The notes beneath the pieces were generated by a model. The model was not told the DNA's origin and searched no databases. It saw only the letters and a program-made list of their open reading frames with translations. The position numbers were made by a program, and so were the translations under genes. A stretch of 43,733 nt of DNA from NCBI GenBank assembly GCA_021816585.1, contig JAKAXL010000021.1, positions 1 through 43,733 on the forward strand, written 5' to 3'. How positions within the stretch are numbered: position 1 is the first letter of the stretch; each line of letters starts with the position of its first letter. The stretch comes from Pseudomonadota bacterium (GTDB lineage Bacteria > Pseudomonadota > Gammaproteobacteria > Burkholderiales > Burkholderiaceae_C). Shown here one piece after another: positions 37,758-43,733 of the stretch.

Positions 37758-38876
37758 ATGGACCCTCGACCCACCGAACAGCAAGTCCAGCTCGGGCGCA
37801 CGCTCGAGCGCCTGATCGAGCGCGAATACCCCTTCGAACAGCGCCGCCGGTCCTTGCCCGAAGGCGGCTTCAGTCGCCGACGCTGGCAACTGCTGTGCGA
37901 CATCGGCCTGCCGGCGCTGCTCGTGCCCGAATCCCACGGGGGCCTGCAGGCGCCGCTGGGCGACGTGCTGTACGCGATGCAGTGCCTCGGCCCCGCCATG
38001 CCGCCGGAACCGGTGCTGGCCAGTTGCGTGCTGGCCCCGTGGCTGCTGGCGCGCGCCGGCGGCGACGCCGCGGCACGGTGGTTGCCGCGGCTGGCCGAAG
38101 GCGCCATCGGCAGCGTCGCGATGTTCGAGCCCGGCAGCGGCTTCGACCACGCCCGGCTGCGCTGCCGCGCGCGCCGCGACGCCGGGCACTGGGTGCTCGA
38201 CGGCGCCAAGGCCCTGGTGCCGCAGGGCGAAGATGCCGAACTGCTGCTGGTGTGGGCTCGCGACGAGCACGACGCCCCGGCCTGGTTCGCGTTGCCCGCC
38301 GACACGCCCGGCATCGGACTGCGCGGCTACGCGCTGCTCGACGGACAGCGCGCGGCCGAATTGAGCCTGCACGACGTGCGGGTCGCACAGCAGGCGCGTC
38401 TACCCGGCGACGCCGCGCAGCTCGCCGACGAACTGCGCGACCTGTGGCTGGCCGCGCTGTGCTCGGACGCTGTCGGCGTGCTGCAGGCCACGCTGGATGC
38501 CACCGTCGAATACCTCAACACGCGGCAGCAGTTCGGGCAGCCGCTGGCACGCCTGCAGGCGCTGCAGCACCGCGCCAGCGCGATGTGGATCGACGTCGAG
38601 CAGGCGCGCTCGATGGCGTGGCTGGCCGCGGCGCGTTTCGAGTCCGAGCCGGCGCCGCGCCGCGCCGCGCTGCTGGCCGCGGCCAAATCGCGCGTCGGCC
38701 GCGCCTGCCGCGACGTGGCGCAGCAGGCGGTGCAGTTGCACGGAGGCATCGGTCTCAGCGACGAACTGCGGGTGAGCCACTGGTTCAAGCGCCTGAGCCT
38801 GCTCGAGCTGTGGCTGGGCGACAGCCGCGCGCAATTGCAGCGCTACATCGACCTGATCGCCGTGCTGCCCGCCTGA
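37758..38876 (+). CDS. Acyl-CoA dehydrogenase, smaller subunit type (PimD-like)
   Basis: The 372-residue divergent ACAD keeps SDAVGVLQATLDATVEYLNTR and RQQFGQPLARLQALQH, the C-terminal-domain motifs, and QAVQLHGGIGLSDELRVSHW. It lacks the usual strong FAD-binding TEP segment (reads FEPGSGFDHARL) and has no Glu at the canonical C-terminal site (LWLGDSRAQ). Such members act as partner subunits in alpha2beta2 dehydrogenases. The gene follows its partner by 46 bases and was probably acquired or evolved as a unit with it. Confidence 0.82.
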   Translation: MDPRPTEQQVQLGRTLERLIEREYPFEQRRRSLPEGGFSRRRWQLLCDIGLPALLVPESHGGLQAPLGDVLYAMQCLGPAMPPEPVLASCVLAPWLLARAGGDAAARWLPRLAEGAIGSVAMFEPGSGFDHARLRCRARRDAGHWVLDGAKALVPQGEDAELLLVWARDEHDAPAWFALPADTPGIGLRGYALLDGQRAAELSLHDVRVAQQARLPGDAAQLADELRDLWLAALCSDAVGVLQATLDATVEYLNTRQQFGQPLARLQALQHRASAMWIDVEQARSMAWLAAARFESEPAPRRAALLAAAKSRVGRACRDVAQQAVQLHGGIGLSDELRVSHWFKRLSLLELWLGDSRAQLQRYIDLIAVLPA

Positions 38877-38931
38877 GCGGGCGCCGCGGCCACTCCCGAC
38901 CCACCCTGCGCAGGCCCACCCGGAACCCACC

Positions 38932-39795
38932 ATGCAGTCCTTCCACGACCGTGTCGCGGTGATCACCGGAGCCGGCTCCGGAATCGGCCTGGCGCTGGCC
39001 CGCCAGGCGCTGGCGCGCGGCATGCGCGTGGTGCTCGCCGACCTCGACCACGAAGCGCTGCGGCGCGCCGCCGACACGCTCGCCGCCGACCCCGCGCGGG
39101 TGCTGCTGCATGCCGCCGACGTGAGCCGCGACGCCGAGGTCGCAGCTCTCGCCGACGCCGCCTTCGCGCATTTCGGGCAGGTGCACCTGCTGTGCAACAA
39201 CGCCGGCGTGGGCTTCAGCCGGCTCGCCGTCGAGCACACGGCGGCCGACTGGGAGTGGGTGATCGGGGTCAACCTGTACGCCGTCGCCCACGGCATCCGG
39301 CATTTCCTGCCGCGCATGCAGGCCGGCGGCCAAGCCGGACACGTGCTCAACACCGCATCGGCGGCCGGGTTGGTGTCGACACCGGGAATGGCCGCGTACA
39401 ACGCCAGCAAGCAGGGCGTGGTCGCGTTGTCGGAGACCCTGCGCGCCGAACTGCTGGAACAGCACAGCCCGATCGGCGTGTCGGTGCTGTGCCCGGCCTG
39501 GGTGCCCACCGGCATCCACGCCAGCGAGCGCGCGCGCCCGCCGCGCTTCGGCCGCGCGGACCAACCGTCCGAAGCCTCGCGGGTGTACGCGCAGACCATG
39601 CAGCACGCGGTTGAGTCGGGGCGCCTGAGCGCCGACGACATCGCGCGCATCGCCTTCGAAGCCGTGGCGCGCGGCGACTTCTACATCCTGCCGCACCGCC
39701 GCATCGCGCAGGCGGTGGCGCTGCGCTTCGGCGAGATCGCCGCCGCCGCCGAGACCCCCCTCCCCCCTTCCACCCCCGCCCGGACTCCGCGATGA
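38932..39795 (+). CDS. Short-chain dehydrogenase/reductase
   Basis: The 287-residue Rossmann-fold enzyme has the cofactor motif GAGSGIGLALA, the structural NNAG and the catalytic Ser with YNASK. It oxidises or reduces an alcohol/ketone using NAD(P). In the acyl-CoA context it could interconvert a 4-keto and 4-hydroxy acyl-CoA, the role LvaD plays in levulinate catabolism, but classical SDR substrates are hard to predict. The end is Pro-rich and overlaps the next start by four bases (ATGA). Confidence 0.86.
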   Translation: MQSFHDRVAVITGAGSGIGLALARQALARGMRVVLADLDHEALRRAADTLAADPARVLLHAADVSRDAEVAALADAAFAHFGQVHLLCNNAGVGFSRLAVEHTAADWEWVIGVNLYAVAHGIRHFLPRMQAGGQAGHVLNTASAAGLVSTPGMAAYNASKQGVVALSETLRAELLEQHSPIGVSVLCPAWVPTGIHASERARPPRFGRADQPSEASRVYAQTMQHAVESGRLSADDIARIAFEAVARGDFYILPHRRIAQAVALRFGEIAAAAETPLPPSTPARTPR

Positions 39796-40772
39796 AAGCC
39801 TTGATGTGCCACGCCTTCGGCCCGATCTCCGAGCTGCGCCTGGAACAGGTGGAGGACCCCGTACCGGGCCCCGGCCAGGTGGTGGTCGCGATCCACGCCT
39901 GTTCGCTGAACTTCCCCGACGCATTGATCGTGCAGGGGCTGTACCAGGTGCGCCCGCCGCTGCCCTTCGCGCCGGGGGCCGAGTTCGCCGGAGTCGTCGA
40001 GCAGCTCGGCGAAGGCGTCCAGGGGCTGCGCGTGGGGCAGCGCGTGGCCGTGTTCGCCGGGCACGGCGGGCTGGCCGAGCGCTGCGCGGTCGACGCGTCG
40101 CGCGTGCTGCCCCTGCCCGACGAGATGGACTTCGCGCAGGGCGCCGCCTTCGGCCTGACCTACGGCACCGCGTTGCATGCGCTGCGCACGGTGGGCGCGC
40201 TGCAACCCGGCCAGACGCTGCTCGTGCTGGGGGCTGCCGGCGGCGTCGGGCTGGCCGCGGTGGAGGTCGGCAAGGCGCTGGGCGCCCGCGTGATCGCCGC
40301 CGCCTCCAGCGCCGAGCGCCTGCGACTGGCGCGGCAGCACGGCGCCGACGCCACCGTCGACTACAGCACGCAGGACCTGCGGCGCGGCGTGCTCGAACTC
40401 ACCGAAGGGCGCGGCGCCGACCTCGTGCTCGATCCGGTCGGCGGCAGCTACACCGAAAGCGCGCTGCGCGCCACGGCGTGGCGCGGCGCGCTGCTGGTGG
40501 TCGGCTTCGCCGCCGGCGAGATCCCGCGCCTGCCGCTGAACCTGCTGCTGCTGCAGGAACGCAGGGTGCTCGGCGTGTACTGGGGCGAGGCGCTGCGGCG
40601 CGACCCGCAAGGCCACCTGCGCGACGTGCGGCAGCTGCTGCAATGGTTCGCCGAGGCTCGCCTGCACCCGCCGATCACCGAGCGCGTCGGTCTCGACCAG
40701 GCGCGCGACGCCATCGAGCGCATGGCCGCGCGCCGCGTCATGGGCAAGGTGGTGGTCGACGTCCGCGCCTGA
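39792..40772 (+). CDS. Quinone-oxidoreductase-like MDR enzyme
   Basis: The 326-residue NADPH-dependent reductase of the quinone oxidoreductase/enoyl reductase branch shows NFPDALIVQGLYQVRPPLPF, FAPGAEFAGVVEQLG, the nucleotide loop LGAAGGVGLAAVEVGKALGARV and a DPVGGSYTESALRA segment. It has no zinc ligand set. It is the last gene of the rightward operon and may act on an enoyl-CoA or a toxic enone; the specific role is unknown. Confidence 0.86.
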   Translation: MKALMCHAFGPISELRLEQVEDPVPGPGQVVVAIHACSLNFPDALIVQGLYQVRPPLPFAPGAEFAGVVEQLGEGVQGLRVGQRVAVFAGHGGLAERCAVDASRVLPLPDEMDFAQGAAFGLTYGTALHALRTVGALQPGQTLLVLGAAGGVGLAAVEVGKALGARVIAAASSAERLRLARQHGADATVDYSTQDLRRGVLELTEGRGADLVLDPVGGSYTESALRATAWRGALLVVGFAAGEIPRLPLNLLLLQERRVLGVYWGEALRRDPQGHLRDVRQLLQWFAEARLHPPITERVGLDQARDAIERMAARRVMGKVVVDVRA

Positions 40773-40892
40773 GTGGGCCGACCCCGCGCCGGATCAAGTT
40801 CCCTGCATGGGCCGGCGCGCGCGCGGGCGCCGCGGGGGCTAAGGTGCCGTGCATGGGCCGCATGGCGCGGCCCGGCAGCATCGGAGACCACG

Positions 40893-41120
40893 ATGAGCCC
40901 AGCCAGCAAGACTCCCCGCACTCCCGCCGTATCGCCGAAGGCGCCGGCGCAACGGCGTGCCCCGCACGAGGACGCCGACGCACCGCGCGAGCAGGCCGCC
41001 GCGCAGGAAATCGCCGGACGCCACAAGAACGCCGGACAGAAGGACCACAAGGCCGCGCGCACGGCGCGACGCACCGTCGACCGCGCACGCGGCCCGGCGA
41101 CTCCCAAGCCGACGACCTGA
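40893..41120 (+). CDS. Small basic low-complexity protein
   Basis: The 75-residue product is rich in Ala, Arg, Lys, Pro and Thr (SKTPRTPAVSPKAPAQRRAP; EIAGRHKNAGQKDHKAARTARRT) and has no recognised family or membrane segment. GGAG at 40883-40886 lies just before the ATG. Composition suggests nucleic-acid binding or an unstructured peptide. No conservation check was possible, so it may be spurious. Confidence 0.45.
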   Translation: MSPASKTPRTPAVSPKAPAQRRAPHEDADAPREQAAAQEIAGRHKNAGQKDHKAARTARRTVDRARGPATPKPTT

Positions 41121-41390
41121 GGCGGTCCGGGCCGGAGCCCGGAATCGGCCCGACCACGTCGGGCTGACAGGTATTCGGGAAATTTCCGCATGGGCTGCGC
41201 GGCGCGGGCCCCGTGCGCACAATCGTTGCCTGCCGAGCTTCGCGTCCAGCGCAGCCCGACGCAGTCACTCCCGACGCAGTCACTCCCGACGCAGCCCCCT
41301 GCCGCAGCCAACTGCCCCAGCCGTTTCCCTGCGATCCGGCTGCGGCGTTGCCCGCGGCCTTCCCGCGCATTCCCTGCAGCTTCGCCGACG
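41121..41390. other. 270-base gap before the MFS gene, with a 15-bp tandem repeat
   Basis: There is no confident gene here. It contains a perfect 10-bp palindrome GGAAATTTCC at 41178-41187 (an operator-like motif) and the repeat cccgacgcagtcact, twice in full and once partially, at 41255-41293. The MFS reading frame is open through this region, so an extended N-terminus is possible but unlike the family. Confidence 0.5.
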
Positions 41391-42581
41391 ATGCCCGACG
41401 CACCGGTGGTCTCCTCCTGGTGGCGCTTCCCGCTGGCGCTGATGCTGCTGGAAGTCGTCGTCTACCTGTCGCAGGACATGTACCTGCCGGCGCTTCCGGT
41501 GGTGCAGCGGTGGTTCGGCGTCAGTCAGGCCTCGGCGCAGCTCAGCATCGCCGCGTGGACCTCCGGCGCGGCGCTGGTGCAACTGGTCACCGGCCCGGTC
41601 TCCGACCGCTTCGGCCGCCGCAGCGTGCTGCTGGCCGGAGTGCTGTGCTTCGTCGTGTCCAGCGCCGCATGCGCGGTGCTGTCGGGCTTCGAGTGGTTCC
41701 TCGCCGCGCGCGTCGCGCAGGGCTGCGCCGGCATCTGGGCCACCAGCGCCGGCTACGCGGCGATCCACGAGCTGTTCGAGGCACGCACCGCGATCCGCCT
41801 GCAGGCCTGGATGAACAGCATCACCGTGCTCGGCCCGGCGCTGGGCCCGGCGCTGGGCGCCGCGCTGCTGCTGCTGGCGCCGTGGCAGGGTATGTTCGTG
41901 CTGCTCGCCGGTTGCGCGGCGGGGCTGGTGCTGCCGCTGTGGAAGTGGGTGCCGGAGACCGTCGATCCCGCCAACGGCAGCGTGCTGTCGGCGCGGCGCA
42001 TCGGCGCCGATTATCTGGCGCTGCTTCGCAACGGCCCGATGATGTGCCTGCTCGGCTGCTGGTGCCTGGTGTTCACCGTGATGGTGCTGTGGGCGGTCAG
42101 CGGCCCCTTCATGCTGCGCGAGCGCGGCGGCTTCGTGTGGGCGCAGATGTACGGCTGCGGCGCGTTCATCGTCGGCACCCGGCTGGTCGGCCGCGTGCTC
42201 GACCTGTACCCGCGCCCGACCATGCTGTGCTCGGCGCTGGACCTGTGCGTGGTGGGCATGGCCGCGACGCTGGCGGCCGCGCTGCTGCATGCGCCGGTGT
42301 GGCTGGTGGTCGGCCTGTACGGACTGTTCATGGCCGGCTCGGGACTGCTGCTGGCGCCGCTGTACCGCGCCGTGCTGGATCGCGCGCAGCAGGACATGGG
42401 GTTGCGCGTGGCCTGGGTGTCGAGCGTGATCAACGTGGCCGGCTCGCTGGCCTGCGCGCTGGCCGCGCTGCTCGAGGTCGACCAGATGCGCACCTTCTCG
42501 CTGCTCGGCCTGCTGGCGGTGCTCGGTGCGCGCGCGCTGGCACGCAGCCGCCGCGGTCTGGCGGCGGCACCCGCGTACTGA
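41391..42581 (+). CDS. MFS transporter, Bcr/CflA-MdfA-like drug:H+ antiporter
   Basis: The 396-residue inner-membrane transporter has about 12 hydrophobic segments. Typical motifs are YLSQDMYLPALPVVQRWF in TM1, GPVSDRFGRRSVLLAG (motif A) and MNSITVLGPALGPALGAALL (motif C region) in TM5, as in 12-TM drug-resistance antiporters. The ATG at 41391 gives MPDAPVVSSWWRFPLALMLLEV and matches the family length. Upstream in-frame starts from 41190 would add a repeat-coded leader. The substrate is unknown. Confidence 0.85.
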   Translation: MPDAPVVSSWWRFPLALMLLEVVVYLSQDMYLPALPVVQRWFGVSQASAQLSIAAWTSGAALVQLVTGPVSDRFGRRSVLLAGVLCFVVSSAACAVLSGFEWFLAARVAQGCAGIWATSAGYAAIHELFEARTAIRLQAWMNSITVLGPALGPALGAALLLLAPWQGMFVLLAGCAAGLVLPLWKWVPETVDPANGSVLSARRIGADYLALLRNGPMMCLLGCWCLVFTVMVLWAVSGPFMLRERGGFVWAQMYGCGAFIVGTRLVGRVLDLYPRPTMLCSALDLCVVGMAATLAAALLHAPVWLVVGLYGLFMAGSGLLLAPLYRAVLDRAQQDMGLRVAWVSSVINVAGSLACALAALLEVDQMRTFSLLGLLAVLGARALARSRRGLAAAPAY

Positions 42582-42606
42582 CGCCACGGCCGGGCGCCAG
42601 GCCGCG

Positions 42607-43614
42607 TCAGCCCAGCTGCCGCACGCGCAGCCGCTCCAGCAACGGCGGCAACTGCGCGGGATCGAACAGCTCGGTTCCGGGTTGCGCGGCGGTCGCGCTG
42701 CCGCAGGCCAGCCCCAGGCGCAGCGCCTGCGCAGCGGCAGCGCCGCAGGCCAGTCCCGCCAGCAGTCCGGCCAGCATCGAATCCCCGGCGCCGACCGTCG
42801 AGCGCACGTCCACCGGCGGCGCCTCGCCGTACCACACGCCCTGCGCGCAAGCCAGCAGCGCACCCTGCGCGCCCAGCGACACACACACCACGTCGACGGG
42901 ACTGCGCTGCCGCAGCGCGCAGGCCTCGCGCTGCACGTCTTCCAGTCTCGGCAACTCGCGCCCTGTCAGTTGCTCGAACTCCCAACGGTTGGGCTTGATC
43001 AACATCGCCCCGAACTCGAGCACGCGTGCCAGCTCCGCGCCCGGCATGTCGAGCACCACGCGCGTGGCCTGCGCGCGCAGTTCACGCGCCATCGCGCAGT
43101 ACAGCGAGGCATCGCGGCCCTGCGGCGGCAAGCCGGTGAGCACCGCCAGCCCGCCCGCGCCATGCCGGCGCAGCTGCCGCCCGGCGCGCCGCAGCGTGTC
43201 GTCGCCCAGCGGCGGCCCCTGCCCGATCAGCTCGTACTGGGACGGCGGGCGGTGCTGTTCGACGGTGGCGTTGATGCGGGTCTGGCCATCGGCGCGGATC
43301 CCATGCACCTGCGGCAGTTCGCGACGCAGCAGGCGCAGCATCGCGGTGCCGAGGTCCCCCGCGGCGACGACGCAGGCGTGCGACGCCAGGCCCAGCCGGT
43401 GCAGCGCGCGGGCCACGTTGATGCCGTTGCCGCCCGGGTCGACGCGATAGCGCGACGCATGCAGCTTGAGATCGTCCCGCAGGCTGTCGACCTCGTAGCT
43501 GACGTCCAGGCTGGGTTGCAGGGTCAGCGTGGCGATCGGCGGCGCCGGCCGCGTCGCGCCGATCCACCGCGCCAGTTCGCCGGGGACCGCCGCGGCACCG
43601 GAGCGCGCGCGCAT
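42607..43614 (-). CDS. pfkB: PfkB-type 6-phosphofructokinase
   Basis: The 335-residue sugar kinase of the PfkB/ribokinase superfamily phosphorylates fructose 6-phosphate (or a close hexose phosphate) with ATP. Motifs PSLDVSYEVDSL, PGGNGINVARALHRLG, LIKPNRWEFEQLTGRE, VVCVSLGAQGALL and STVGAGDSMLAGLLAGLA (catalytic Asp) match E. coli Pfk-2 in order. There is an N-terminal extension of about 26 residues. Its start overlaps the stop of the gene to the right (TGATG at 43616-43612), so the two are translationally coupled. Confidence 0.85.
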   Translation of the reverse strand: MRARSGAAAVPGELARWIGATRPAPPIATLTLQPSLDVSYEVDSLRDDLKLHASRYRVDPGGNGINVARALHRLGLASHACVVAAGDLGTAMLRLLRRELPQVHGIRADGQTRINATVEQHRPPSQYELIGQGPPLGDDTLRRAGRQLRRHGAGGLAVLTGLPPQGRDASLYCAMARELRAQATRVVLDMPGAELARVLEFGAMLIKPNRWEFEQLTGRELPRLEDVQREACALRQRSPVDVVCVSLGAQGALLACAQGVWYGEAPPVDVRSTVGAGDSMLAGLLAGLACGAAAAQALRLGLACGSATAAQPGTELFDPAQLPPLLERLRVRQLG

Positions 43615-43733
43615 CAGCGCAGGCGCCGCACGCGCGGCGAGGCGTCGGCGTCGGCCTCGGCCGCCGTCGCGGGGTCGGTCGCGGGGTCGGCGGCCGGCTC
43701 GCCCGCGACGCCACCGTGCGCGGCGGCCGGCGG
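43614..43733 (-). CDS. 3' end of an upstream gene coupled to pfkB (partial)
   Basis: The minus frame that ends with TGA at 43616-43614 is open to the window edge. It gives 39 residues of an Ala/Asp/Pro/Thr-rich tail that ends ASPRVRRLR. Stop/start overlap with pfkB supports a real coding end. The low-complexity tail gives no clue to function; more sequence to the right would decide it. Confidence 0.55.
   Translation of the reverse strand, partial: PPAAAHGGVAGEPAADPATDPATAAEADADASPRVRRLR

Overview
The window is very GC-rich (about 70% by eye). Its open frames have G/C-rich third positions, Shine-Dalgarno sequences of the AGGAG type and sigma70-like promoters. The aerobic benzoyl-CoA (box) pathway, together with the ACAD/IclR-type acyl-CoA catabolic genes, points to a betaproteobacterium, most likely Burkholderiales. 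That placement is an inference from gene content; no phylogeny was run. No rRNA, tRNA or CRISPR array was seen.

Left end (1-2.6 kb): a possible gene tail and a strong hairpin/terminator, then a secreted glutathione-peroxidase-like protein, a cyclopropane-fatty-acid-synthase-like methyltransferase and a carboxymuconolactone-decarboxylase-family protein.

Box region (2.6-15.4 kb): two divergent operons read out of a 345-bp control region at 7796-8140. The leftward arm is boxD, benzoate-CoA ligase, an alpha/beta hydrolase and an aldo/keto reductase. The rightward arm is boxC-boxB-boxA followed by 3-hydroxyacyl-CoA dehydrogenase, a crotonase-family protein and a MaoC-like hydratase. Together they would activate benzoate, epoxidise and cleave the ring, oxidise the semialdehyde and take the C6 dicarboxylyl-CoA nearly to beta-ketoadipyl-CoA. 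A thiolase, a BoxR regulator and an importer are not in the window.

Envelope and metal region (15.5-23.2 kb): two small low-complexity exported proteins, a cation-diffusion-facilitator exporter divergent from a P-type cation ATPase, a glycine-zipper lipoprotein, a large unrecognised lipoprotein and a poly-Gly/Asp-Arg-Gln repeat protein.

Acyl-CoA region (23.3-40.8 kb): a leftward gene set (FadJ-like bifunctional enzyme, CurA-like reductase, APH-type kinase, ACAD10/11-like dehydrogenase, acyl-CoA ligase, ACP-adenylase-PlsC fusion) and a rightward set (two paired acyl-CoA dehydrogenases, SDR, quinone-oxidoreductase-like MDR). They lie on either side of an IclR regulator, and matching 17-bp operator-like sites sit just downstream of a predicted promoter for each set. 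The kinase plus ACAD10/11-like pair resembles systems that catabolise 4-hydroxyacyl-CoAs (such as levulinate-derived ones). An AbiE-like toxin-antitoxin island bounded by a 12-bp inverted repeat splits the leftward set.

Right end (40.8-43.7 kb): a small basic protein, an MFS drug/H+ antiporter-like gene, a PfkB-type phosphofructokinase and the 3' end of a coupled upstream gene.

The best candidates for something new are the IclR-controlled hydroxyacyl/dicarboxylyl-CoA cluster, the mirrored operator architecture of the box promoters, and the TA island inside a catabolic operon.
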